A stretch of DNA of 25,830 nt from CAVAVT01 sp963592185 (GTDB lineage: Bacteria; Bacillota; Negativicutes; Selenomonadales; Selenomonadaceae). Each line of letters begins with the position of its first letter. Position 1 is the stretch's first letter. The position numbers and the translations under genes are program-made. The stretch covers positions 1-25,830 of the forward strand of contig CAVAVT010000024.1 of NCBI GenBank assembly GCA_963592185.1. The letters run 5' to 3'. Shown here piece after piece: positions 7,849 through 14,938 of the stretch. The notes below the pieces were generated by a model. It had not been told where the DNA came from. It did no database searches and worked only from the letters and a program-made list of their open reading frames with translations.

Positions 7849-8615
7849 TGGATACCAGGGAATATACGATAAAACAGCTGGAACAGCTTTTTAACGATGG
7901 ACCATCTGAAGAGCTGATTGAGGCATGCCGTCAGGATACCAGACAGGCGGCAGGAAGACTGGTGCGCAGATGGGAGCGTATGCAGGCCGAAAAAGCCCGT
8001 GTGGATGCCATGTACAAGTACGAGTACGAGGCCATGGAACAGGGACAGGAAATAATTGCCGGTGTTGATGAGGCAGGACGGGGGCCTTTGGCTGGACCAG
8101 TTTCTGTTGCGGCAGTTATTCTGCCAAAGGGACTTTATCTGCCGAAAATAAATGATTCCAAAAAGCTTTCCGCAAAGGTCCGGGATGAGCTTTATGACGA
8201 AATCATGGAAAAAGCTGTATGCGTACAGCATGTGTTCGTTGATGAAAAAACCATAGACCGGGTAAATATATACCAGGCAACCATGAACGGCATGTACAAT
8301 GCAATTTTCGCACTGGAGCCTAAGCCACAGAAGGTTTTAATTGATGCGGTACAGCTGGGGGAGCTTCCTATGCCATCCCTGTCACTTATAAAGGGTGATG
8401 CAAAATCCGCATCAATTGCAGCGGCATCAATTATAGCTAAGGTACGCCGTGACAGGCTTATGGATGAGTACGATAAAAAATATCCGCAGTATGGATTTGC
8501 ACAGCACAAGGGATACGGAACGGCACAGCATGTGGCGGCCATTAGGGAGTATGGACCATGTCCAATTCACCGTATATCTTTTGAGCCAATAAGGTCCATT
8601 GTACATAACAGATAA
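7848..8615 (+). CDS. rnhB: Ribonuclease HII
   Basis: This 255-residue enzyme cuts RNA in RNA-DNA hybrids, including single ribonucleotides left in DNA. The catalytic acidic residues are Asp74 and Glu75 in GVDEAGRGPLAGP, Asp166 in LIDAVQL and Asp184 in KGDAKSASIAAASI. A helical N-terminal extension of about 70 residues before the catalytic domain is usual in Bacillota RnhB. Its start overlaps the rbgA stop, so translation is probably coupled. Confidence 0.95.
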   Translation: MDTREYTIKQLEQLFNDGPSEELIEACRQDTRQAAGRLVRRWERMQAEKARVDAMYKYEYEAMEQGQEIIAGVDEAGRGPLAGPVSVAAVILPKGLYLPKINDSKKLSAKVRDELYDEIMEKAVCVQHVFVDEKTIDRVNIYQATMNGMYNAIFALEPKPQKVLIDAVQLGELPMPSLSLIKGDAKSASIAAASIIAKVRRDRLMDEYDKKYPQYGFAQHKGYGTAQHVAAIREYGPCPIHRISFEPIRSIVHNR

Positions 8616-8639
8616 CATCCAAGGGAGGTGGCAGAGTTT

Positions 8640-10292
8640 ATGGCTGTTGAAGCAAGTATGTCAGGTATGCAGACTGTTCAGCCGGTGCAGCGACCTGCCA
8701 GCAATAATACTGGAACAATACAGCCACGTACTGGCAGCTTAGGCACAGGATTTGCACCAGAGACTAATGTTGATATAAAAAATTCTGTTCAGGATATGTC
8801 TGAGGTTTTATCTAAGGTGTCAACAGCTGAGGCAGCGGCAGAGGAGCAGATTCCTCAGAAGGTACAGCAGCTTGTGGATAAGACTCTGTCAAAGGGACTT
8901 TCCTTGGAAAATACAATATCCCAAGGGCTGGGAAGCACAGTGGAAAGCCAGCGTTTTACAGTGGAACAGCTGAATACCCTTTCAAGAATCCTTACTCAGA
9001 TGGGGGAGCTTTCAGAAGCCAATGGCCTTGGAAAGCTTAGTGATGGGCTGGGAGCATTGTTAAGAAATATTAAGGGCTTTATGGATGGCAGCACTGGAAA
9101 TAGTTTGGAGACGGTACTTATCAATAAATCCGCATTCCAGCTTTTGGATGCCAAGGGAATGGATTCACAGCCAATCGTATTACAGCAAATGATGGGGAAA
9201 AATATTAATTTATCTCAAAATGGCATTGCACAAGGAAGCAATACAGCTGGGATAAATGCCTTAAAGCAGGTAATACAGAGCCTTATGCCTCAAATCACTG
9301 GCAATGCGGCGCTGTCAAATCAAGCTGGCAGTATACAGCCCCACTTAGCAAATAACACAGCCGGTGTACAGGGAAATACCGTATTGGGAGAGGCCTCACA
9401 GCAGGGGATGGCGGCATCAAATTCTACTTCTGGAACTACGGTACAGGGCAGCACAGCCCAGACTGTGGCAGAGCCTTTAAGGCATAATAATACGATAGCT
9501 TTTCAGACAAACACTGTTCTGGGCAATAAATCTGGAGCCAGTGGAGGAATTAATACCTCTGGGGGCATGATACAGAATACTCCCCAGACAATGCAGGCAA
9601 TGAAGGATTTAGGAACATTGCTTTTAAAGGATGCTGTGCTTACCCAGAAGGATACACAGCTGCTGCAGAATTTTGTGAATGGCAAAGAGACGGTTTTGTC
9701 TGAAAGTGATGCAAAACAGCTTCAGCAGCTTGTAAGTCTCAGTGAAAAAAATATTCCAGCGGTGGTTAGGCAGGCGGCTCAGCAGCAGCACATGCCGGAT
9801 CTCAGCCAGCTTTGGGCTTTTATGCAGCTCTGCGACCTTTCTACAGTCAGCGACCTTCATGCAAGGGAGTTGAAGGCTGCAGGCCGGAGGGTTGCGAAGT
9901 TGGCTATTTCCATGAGGGCAGCCATGCAGGCGGAGTACGCAGAGCCTGTGGATGGACAAAGATCCATGAGCTTTATGATGCCAATATATATGGGGGATAG
10001 TGAAAAGAGTGTTCCTGCATATATCCATATATACGATGAGGAAAAGGAACCAGCTGAGAATGGAAAGCCACAAAAGGAAACCTGGATGAGACTATGTGTT
10101 CTCATGGACAATATAGGGGCTGTAGATTTGACCTGTTGTCTATATGAGGGAAAAAAGCTGAACATGAGACTGATGTTTTCTGATTCTGAAGCTGCAGAGG
10201 ATTTCAAGGAATTTATTCCCGAAATTCGTACAGCACTGCATGATTCCTCGGTGGATTTAACAGGAATAAAGCTAGGGACGGCAGGTGAGTGA
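8640..10292 (+). CDS. FliK-like protein with C-terminal Flg_hook-type domain (YlqG-like)
   Basis: The protein has 550 residues. The ATG at 8640 follows AGGGAGGTG (8622-8630); an in-frame GTG at 8628 lies inside that site and is rejected. The first 350 residues are low in complexity, rich in Q, N, S, T and G, and probably disordered. The last part (about 400-545, best at 483-545) has the alternating pattern of the flagellar hook-length control C-terminal domain: MRLCVLMDNIGAVDLTCCLY, then a strand and a long helix. FliK proteins have the same arrangement. The next gene resembles the FlhB tail, the partner of FliK in flagellar export, which supports this reading. Bacillus has ylqG and ylqH in the same place after rnhB. 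No other flagellar gene is in the window, and its role is not established. Confidence 0.7.
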   Translation: MAVEASMSGMQTVQPVQRPASNNTGTIQPRTGSLGTGFAPETNVDIKNSVQDMSEVLSKVSTAEAAAEEQIPQKVQQLVDKTLSKGLSLENTISQGLGSTVESQRFTVEQLNTLSRILTQMGELSEANGLGKLSDGLGALLRNIKGFMDGSTGNSLETVLINKSAFQLLDAKGMDSQPIVLQQMMGKNINLSQNGIAQGSNTAGINALKQVIQSLMPQITGNAALSNQAGSIQPHLANNTAGVQGNTVLGEASQQGMAASNSTSGTTVQGSTAQTVAEPLRHNNTIAFQTNTVLGNKSGASGGINTSGGMIQNTPQTMQAMKDLGTLLLKDAVLTQKDTQLLQNFVNGKETVLSESDAKQLQQLVSLSEKNIPAVVRQAAQQQHMPDLSQLWAFMQLCDLSTVSDLHARELKAAGRRVAKLAISMRAAMQAEYAEPVDGQRSMSFMMPIYMGDSEKSVPAYIHIYDEEKEPAENGKPQKETWMRLCVLMDNIGAVDLTCCLYEGKKLNMRLMFSDSEAAEDFKEFIPEIRTALHDSSVDLTGIKLGTAGE

Positions 10293-10294
10293 CC

Positions 10295-10621
10295 ATGGAT
10301 GAAAAAACAGATATTTCTCAGGAGAAAGAAACGTCTATTGCTGGAAAAAAGGCTGTGGCACTGAAGTATGAGCCAGCGAAAAATGTGGCACCAAAGCTTG
10401 TCGCCAAGGGAAAGGGCTACGTGGCAGAAAATATCCTCGAGGCGGCTCAGAAAAATGCTGTACCGGTTTACCAGAACAAGTCCCTGGTGAATATGCTTAT
10501 GGCACTGGAGCTGGACAGGGAAATTCCAGCAGAGCTTTATACCACAGTGGCAGAAATTCTTGCATATGTGTATCGCATAGACAAGCGTAAAGGTAAAAAT
10601 AAAAAAGGTCCGATGCTATAG
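10295..10621 (+). CDS. ylqH: FlhB C-terminal-domain homolog (YlqH/FlhX-like)
   Basis: This 108-residue soluble protein matches only the cytoplasmic tail of the export switch protein FlhB/YscU: AVALKYEP near 20-27, PKLVAKGKG at 33-41, then helices with VYQNKSLVNML and REIPAELYTTVAEILAYVY. The autocleavage motif NPTH, which in full FlhB comes just before this block, is missing, so the protein looks like a preformed cleaved tail. The ATG at 10295 follows AGGTGA (10283-10288) by 6 bases; a GTG at 10289 overlaps the previous stop. Homologs of this stand-alone type occur in flagellated and some non-flagellated Bacillota. Confidence 0.85.
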   Translation: MDEKTDISQEKETSIAGKKAVALKYEPAKNVAPKLVAKGKGYVAENILEAAQKNAVPVYQNKSLVNMLMALELDREIPAELYTTVAEILAYVYRIDKRKGKNKKGPML

Positions 10622-10635
10622 GAGGTAATCCCAAT

Positions 10636-11016
10636 ATGCCGTTTCATCACGAAGGCAATAAAAGGATTGGCAATGCAGGTGAGGATATTGCAGCAGCTGA
10701 GCTTTCAAGGCTCGGATGCAGGATTATAGAGCGAAATTTCAGATGCAGAATCGGAGAAATAGATATTATTGCCGAAAAAGATGGCATTTTGATATTTGTA
10801 GAAGTGAAAACTAGAAGGTCACGTCTTTTTGGAAGACCTTCCGAGGCTGTGAACTGGGCAAAGCAGAGGAAAATTATAAAGACCTCACAAAGCTATTTGC
10901 TGTATCGGAAAATCGAAAACATGCCCTGTCGTTTTGACGTGGTGGAAGTATACATAGGGCCGAATCAACAAAATGTAGTCACATGGATAAAAAATGCATT
11001 TGAAGTGACGGAATAG
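10636..11016 (+). CDS. yraN: YraN/UPF0102 nuclease-like protein
   Basis: This 126-residue protein has the family pattern GNAGEDIAAAEL (12-23), then GEIDII (40-45) and FVEVKTR (54-60). Together these form the D-ExK core of the restriction-endonuclease-like fold related to archaeal Hjc resolvases. AGGAGGTAAT just before the ATG is a strong ribosome binding site. YraN members usually sit near rnhB, as here. A DNA-processing role is likely but the substrate is unknown. Confidence 0.9.
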   Translation: MPFHHEGNKRIGNAGEDIAAAELSRLGCRIIERNFRCRIGEIDIIAEKDGILIFVEVKTRRSRLFGRPSEAVNWAKQRKIIKTSQSYLLYRKIENMPCRFDVVEVYIGPNQQNVVTWIKNAFEVTE

Positions 11017-11030
11017 GGAGTATTTTTATA

Positions 11031-11606
11031 ATGACTAGCAACAAGCGCAAAATAGTAGTGGGCATAACGGGAGCCAGTGGCACAGTTTATGGTCTGAGGC
11101 TTATAGAGGTACTTAGGACAGCCGGATGCCAGGTTCATGCTGTAGTTACTGACAGCGGATGGCGTGTCATGGAGTATGAGTGCAATGTAACTAGAGCCGA
11201 TTTTGAAAAGCTTGTGGATAAATTATATGACCAGGCAGATGTGGGGGCGGCAATAGCCAGCGGCTCCTTCTACTGTGATGCCATGGTGGTGGTGCCATGT
11301 TCCATGAAAACTGCGGCGTCAATAGCTCACGGAATTTCGGATAATTTACTTACCAGGGCTGCGGATGTTATGCTTAAGGAGGGCAGAAGCCTGATTATAG
11401 TTCCTAGGGAAACTCCAATGCATGCCATACATTTGGAAAATCTGCTGACACTTGCAAAGCTTGGGGTCAGGGTCATTCCAGCCTGTCCCGGATTTTACCA
11501 TAAACCGGAATCCCTTCAGGATTTAATCGATATGCTGGTGGGAAAAATATGTGACTCCCTTGGTGTGGAAAATAGCCTGTTTGAAAGATGGCAGGGTGAA
11601 ATGTAA
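11031..11606 (+). CDS. ubiX: Flavin prenyltransferase UbiX
   Basis: This 191-residue enzyme attaches a dimethylallyl group to reduced FMN to make prenyl-FMN, the cofactor of UbiD decarboxylases. Visible motifs are GITGASG (11-17), VVVPCSMKT (86-94), a conserved GISDNLLTRAADVMLKE segment and RETPMHAIHLEN. AGGGAG at 11015-11020 lies 10 bases upstream. There is no UbiD-type decarboxylase in the window, so its client enzyme must be elsewhere. It is the last gene before the long hairpin at 11616-11701. Confidence 0.93.
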   Translation: MTSNKRKIVVGITGASGTVYGLRLIEVLRTAGCQVHAVVTDSGWRVMEYECNVTRADFEKLVDKLYDQADVGAAIASGSFYCDAMVVVPCSMKTAASIAHGISDNLLTRAADVMLKEGRSLIIVPRETPMHAIHLENLLTLAKLGVRVIPACPGFYHKPESLQDLIDMLVGKICDSLGVENSLFERWQGEM

Positions 11607-11615
11607 AAATCATAG

Positions 11616-11701
11616 AAAAAACTCTCCCTTTGATGTGTACTGACCTGTAAGTTAGATTTTTGGTCTAACTTTTGAGGTTCACATCGCTGGGAGAGTTTTT
11701 T
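11616..11701. terminator. Long bidirectional terminator hairpin
   Basis: A nested hairpin closes the operon ending in ubiX and the converging HD-domain gene. The outer stem AAAAAACTCTCCC (11616-11628) pairs with 11689-11701. Next, GATGTG (11632-11637) pairs with CACATC (11680-11685). At the tip AAGTTAGA pairs with TCTAACTT. The A-run and T-run ends allow termination on both strands. At 86 bases it is unusually long for a terminator. Confidence 0.88.
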
Positions 11702-11705
11702 AGAT

Positions 11706-12200
11706 TTAACGATTCAATCCAAACATGTCATCCAACATTTTTTTTCCAGTAGCGGTTTCAAATACCTTTTCCTTAAATGCAAGAATGGCTTTTTCGGAAA
11801 GGTCGTCCTCGTAGGAATTTACGAGGAAATCTGCCTCCAAGAGGATACGGTAGTCAATGCCGTCCACCTGATCGTAAGTATGATGGTGTCCTATAAGATA
11901 GGCAACTCGTTCAATCAGCTCTTCGTCATAACCCAATGGCTGGAGAAGATTTCTGGCCAGTGCAGGGCCTTCAATTTCCTGATATTTTCCTGCTGGACTG
12001 CCGTATTTCTCCTCAGAAGCGTGGATTCCAATATCATGAAGAATGGCTGCAATCTCCAGAATTTCCTGCTGGCGTGGAGCAAGTCCTTCTCCCTTGCCAA
12101 TGGCAGATGCAAAGGTATACACCTTTACGAAATGCTGTATGCGCTTAGGGTCCCCGGCATCAAATTCAATCATTTTTTCTAAGACTGTGTTAGTGTTCAT
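11706..12200 (-). CDS. HD-domain phosphohydrolase
   Basis: The protein has 164 residues counted from the ATG ending at 12200, which has TTGGAGA about 8 bases before it. An in-frame ATG six codons earlier lacks such a site. The HD metal site is visible: His23, His55-Asp56 in AAILHDIGIH, His60, the His105-His107 cluster in LIGHHHTYD and Asp124 in LLEADFLVN. Proteins of this size hydrolyse nucleotides or other phosphoesters, and I cannot name the substrate. It lies 14 bases behind the membrane protein gene and probably forms a two-gene unit with it. Confidence 0.85.
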   Translation of the reverse strand: MNTNTVLEKMIEFDAGDPKRIQHFVKVYTFASAIGKGEGLAPRQQEILEIAAILHDIGIHASEEKYGSPAGKYQEIEGPALARNLLQPLGYDEELIERVAYLIGHHHTYDQVDGIDYRILLEADFLVNSYEDDLSEKAILAFKEKVFETATGKKMLDDMFGLNR

Positions 12201-12214
12201 TAGTCTATCTCCAA

Positions 12215-12658
12215 TCATAAAAATCTAAGGGCAAGCATTTCCAAGACGCTTAGGATTATAAGCAGGTAGCAGATGGTTTCGCCATTGCGCATCCGTCCGG
12301 CCAGACCGTTTTTCCTTTGCTCATTGCGGATGCCGGAATAAGCGGAAATAGCCTTTTTCAAGCGTTCTGCCCTATCTTCAAAGGAACTTTCATCAATAGG
12401 GTCAGCCTGGGATATGGCATCGAAAATTGAGTTGTAAAGCCGAAGCTCTCCCTGGAGACCTTTTCGTATCATCCAAAAGATGAGGATGAGATTGAAGGCT
12501 ACAACGTAGGAATACCAGTCCTCCCACATGCCTTCGGCATATTGAAAAAATGCGCTGGCAAAAATAAAAAAGAGAAGTATTCCAAAATCATGTAATGTAT
12601 TCTGCATTAGATAAAGCACAGGTACATCACGTTTTCCAGAAATAATAATATGTTTCAT
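12215..12658 (-). CDS. Small membrane protein, function unknown
   Basis: This 147-residue protein has three hydrophobic segments: about 26-44 (ILLFFIFASAFFQYA), 48-65 (YSYVVAFNLILIFWMI) and 127-145 (YLLIILSVLEMLALRFL). Between the second and third lies a charged helix (EDRAERLKKAISAY). AAAGGT lies about 8 bases before the ATG. A TATACT on the minus strand at 12702-12707 could be its -10 box, but no good -35 box matches it. I do not recognise a family. It probably shares a transcript with the HD hydrolase behind it. Confidence 0.7.
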   Translation of the reverse strand: MKHIIISGKRDVPVLYLMQNTLHDFGILLFFIFASAFFQYAEGMWEDWYSYVVAFNLILIFWMIRKGLQGELRLYNSIFDAISQADPIDESSFEDRAERLKKAISAYSGIRNEQRKNGLAGRMRNGETICYLLIILSVLEMLALRFL

Positions 12659-12740
12659 ATAAAAACCTTTCGTACTAAAACAATAGTAACAAACATTACA
12701 TAGTATAGCCTAGTTTGCTGAAAAATTAAAGGAAGTATGC

Positions 12741-12769
12741 TTGAACGTATGTTCCTGGTGTGATAGAAT
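12741..12769 (+). promoter_or_regulatory. SOS promoter of the Y-polymerase operon
   Basis: TTGAAC (12741-12746) and TAGAAT (12764-12769) are 17 bases apart, and TGA before the -10 box makes it an extended -10. The -35 box overlaps the LexA box at 12743-12754, so bound LexA would block RNA polymerase. Confidence 0.75.
12743..12754. promoter_or_regulatory. LexA (SOS) box, Gram-positive type
   Basis: GAAC-GTAT-GTTC is a perfect palindromic core of the Bacillus LexA/DinR operator, and the central four bases fit the R-N-R-Y pattern. It covers the -35 box of the polymerase promoter. A poor second copy, GAACAAATGTAT, lies at 12777-12788, and its right half matches only two of four bases. Confidence 0.85.
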
Positions 12770-12808
12770 ATATATAGAACAAATGTATGATTATTGTGGA
12801 GAACCGAT

Positions 12809-14353
12809 ATGACTAAAAGGGCAGAAAATAATATAAAACGTACTTACATAGCTATAGATTTAAAATCCTTTTACGCCTCTGTTGAATGTCATGAAAGGGG
12901 GCTGGACCCACTTACTACCAATCTGGTGGTGGCGGATGCAGCCAGAACTGAAAAGACAATCTGCCTTGCGGTATCTCCTTCCCTTAAGGTATATGGTATA
13001 CCGGGAAGGGCAAGGCTATTTGAAGTGGTGCAGAAAATTCGTGAGGTTAATGCTATAAGGCGTACAAAGGCTCCTGGACATCAGTTTACCGGAAGCTCTA
13101 GCGATTCCATGGAGCTGGAACAGCATCCGGAACTGGAGATAGACTACATCACAGCGGTTCCAAGAATGGCGGAATACATGAGGTATAGCGGAGAAATATA
13201 TAAGATATATCTTCAGTATGCTGCACCGGAGGATATTCACGTATATTCTATTGATGAAGTGTTCATTGATGTGACAAATTATCTGCCGGTTCTCGGTATT
13301 AGCGCCCATGAGCTTACTTTGAGAATTATCCGGCATGTGTTAAGGGAAACTGGAATTACAGCCACAGCAGGAATCGCACCGAATCTTTTCCTATGCAAAG
13401 CCGCTATGGACATAGTGGCAAAGCACATTCCGGCAGACAAGGATGGGGTTCGGATTGCCGAGCTTGATGAGAAAACCTACAGGGAAAAGCTTTGGGCGCA
13501 CACTCCCCTAACGGATTTTTGGAGAGTGGGCCGGGGGTATGCAAAAAAACTTATGGAACATGGGATTTACACCATGGGGGACATTGCCAGATGTTCAATA
13601 GGCCGTGAGGATGAGTATTACAATGAGGACTTGCTGTACAGACTTTTCGGTGTCAATGCGGAGCTTCTAATTGACCATGCCTGGGGATGGGAACCCTGTA
13701 CAATGGCACACATAAAGGCCTACAGGCCGGAGGCGGAAAGTGTTGGCTCAGGGCAGGTTCTTCAATGTCCATATCCCCATGAGAAGGCTGAAATCGTACT
13801 TAGGGAAATGGCCTTTAGCCTGGCATTGGATCTGGCTGGGAAAAATATGGTTACAGACCAGCTGGTGCTTCATGTGGGATATGACATAGAAAATCTCAGT
13901 ATCCCAGAGCTGAAGCTTGCATGTAAAGGACAGTTCCACAAGGACCACTACGGCAGAATGGTTCCCAAACCGGCTCATGGCTCCATAAGGCTATCTGGAT
14001 ACACTTCATCCTATGGGGAAATTACTTCCGCTGTAATAAAGCTTTATGAGAAGATTACAATACCAAATCTCCTTGTCAGGAGACTGTCCCTATCTGCAGA
14101 GCATGTTGTCCAGGAGGAGCTGGCAGAAAAGGGGATACAGGTCGCTGAATTCAGCCTTTTTGAGGATATATCCCAAAGGCAGCAGGAATGCGATAAAAAG
14201 GAACGAAACAGCAAAAAGGAAAAATCCATACAGAAGGCTATTCTGGGCATACAGGGAAAATTTGGCAAAAATGCAATTCTCATGGGAACTGACATGCAGG
14301 AAGGGGCCACCACGAAGGACAGAAATATGCAGATTGGGGGGCACAAAGCGTGA
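12809..14353 (+). CDS. Y-family translesion DNA polymerase (UvrX/UmuC-like)
   Basis: This 514-residue polymerase copies damaged DNA. Catalytic residues are visible: Asp17 in AIDLKSFYASVE, and Asp149-Glu150 in YSIDEVFIDV. The palm and finger pattern (VSPSLKVYGIPGRARLFEV) and the C-terminal KFGKNAIL...RNMQIGGHK block are typical of the Bacillota UvrX branch, which is longer than DinB. EFSLF near 450 may be a degenerate beta-clamp-binding motif. The ATG at 12809 has GGAG 7 bases before it; an upstream TTG at 12794 is not needed. A LexA box overlaps its promoter, and its stop overlaps the YolD-like gene by 4 bases, so expression should be DNA-damage-inducible. Confidence 0.93.
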   Translation: MTKRAENNIKRTYIAIDLKSFYASVECHERGLDPLTTNLVVADAARTEKTICLAVSPSLKVYGIPGRARLFEVVQKIREVNAIRRTKAPGHQFTGSSSDSMELEQHPELEIDYITAVPRMAEYMRYSGEIYKIYLQYAAPEDIHVYSIDEVFIDVTNYLPVLGISAHELTLRIIRHVLRETGITATAGIAPNLFLCKAAMDIVAKHIPADKDGVRIAELDEKTYREKLWAHTPLTDFWRVGRGYAKKLMEHGIYTMGDIARCSIGREDEYYNEDLLYRLFGVNAELLIDHAWGWEPCTMAHIKAYRPEAESVGSGQVLQCPYPHEKAEIVLREMAFSLALDLAGKNMVTDQLVLHVGYDIENLSIPELKLACKGQFHKDHYGRMVPKPAHGSIRLSGYTSSYGEITSAVIKLYEKITIPNLLVRRLSLSAEHVVQEELAEKGIQVAEFSLFEDISQRQQECDKKERNSKKEKSIQKAILGIQGKFGKNAILMGTDMQEGATTKDRNMQIGGHKA

Positions 14354-14766
14354 CGAAAAATCCAGACATTGAAAAATATCGGGATATAATTAATCTCCCT
14401 CATCATGTATCTAAGAAACATCCACAAATGTCCATTGAAAGGCGTGCGGCACAGTTTGCCCCATTTGCAGCGCTGACTGGATATGAGGACGTTATAAGTG
14501 ACAAGTCCCGAATCACAGAGCTAAAACGAATATTAGGGGAGGACCATAAAGCCCAGCTGGATGAAAAGTTTGGGAGGCTTATGGAGAATATTCCAAATGA
14601 AGAAATTACGCTTGTTTTTTTTCAGGAAGATACTGTGCGTAAAGGTGAAGGTGCCTATGTGAGTTACACTGGAACCATAAAGAAAATTGATACATATAAT
14701 CGAAATATTACCTTTATGGATAAAAGTGTAATATCACTGGATGATATTTATGATATTTCCTGGTGA
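14350..14766 (+). CDS. YolD-like protein
   Basis: This 138-residue protein has the YolD family signature: a short N-terminal segment with INLPHHVSKKHPQMS, then RRAAQFAPFAALTGYEDVI. The rest resembles a small beta domain (VSYTGTIKKIDTYNRNITF). The start is GTG, overlapping the polymerase stop as GTGA. YolD-like genes accompany UvrX-type polymerases in many Bacillota and have been proposed to act as UmuD-like partners, though this is not well proven. The pairing fits that pattern and the shared SOS control. Confidence 0.9.
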   Translation: MTKNPDIEKYRDIINLPHHVSKKHPQMSIERRAAQFAPFAALTGYEDVISDKSRITELKRILGEDHKAQLDEKFGRLMENIPNEEITLVFFQEDTVRKGEGAYVSYTGTIKKIDTYNRNITFMDKSVISLDDIYDISW

Positions 14767-14792
14767 GTTTAGTACGCTGCCTCTTTTTTTCG

Positions 14793-14822
14793 TTGTCAAA
14801 TCTTGAACACTGGCGTTATAAT
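14793..14822 (+). promoter_or_regulatory. Promoter of comM
   Basis: TTGTCA (14793-14798) and TATAAT (14817-14822) are 18 bases apart, in the 172-base gap after the YolD-like gene. It predicts a leader of about 110 bases before comM. Confidence 0.6.
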
Positions 14823-14830
14823 TATGGGAG

Positions 14831-14895
14831 ACATAGCTTTACGGCTTTAGAATTTTGTTTTACTAACTTGATTCAAAAGGTTTTGCAGGCTATGT
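14831..14895 (+). other. Possible structured leader of comM
   Basis: ACATAGC (14831-14837) and GCTATGT (14889-14895) can pair and enclose about 50 bases that contain further short pairings, such as AACTT with AGGTT. It lies between the promoter and the AAGGAGGAG ribosome site at 14925-14933. It matches no riboswitch I know, and the pairing is short enough to be chance. Confidence 0.3.
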
Positions 14896-14938
14896 TTTAT
14901 TTTATGTGGCAGAAAATTGAATATAAGGAGGAGTATTC

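Noticed and set aside
8628..8639. GTG start for the FliK-like gene
   Set aside because: The codon lies inside the Shine-Dalgarno sequence that serves the ATG at 8640.
12794..14766. Prophage origin for the polymerase and YolD-like pair
   Set aside because: Such pairs occur in phage SPbeta, but no integrase, phage structural gene or attachment repeat is seen around this pair.
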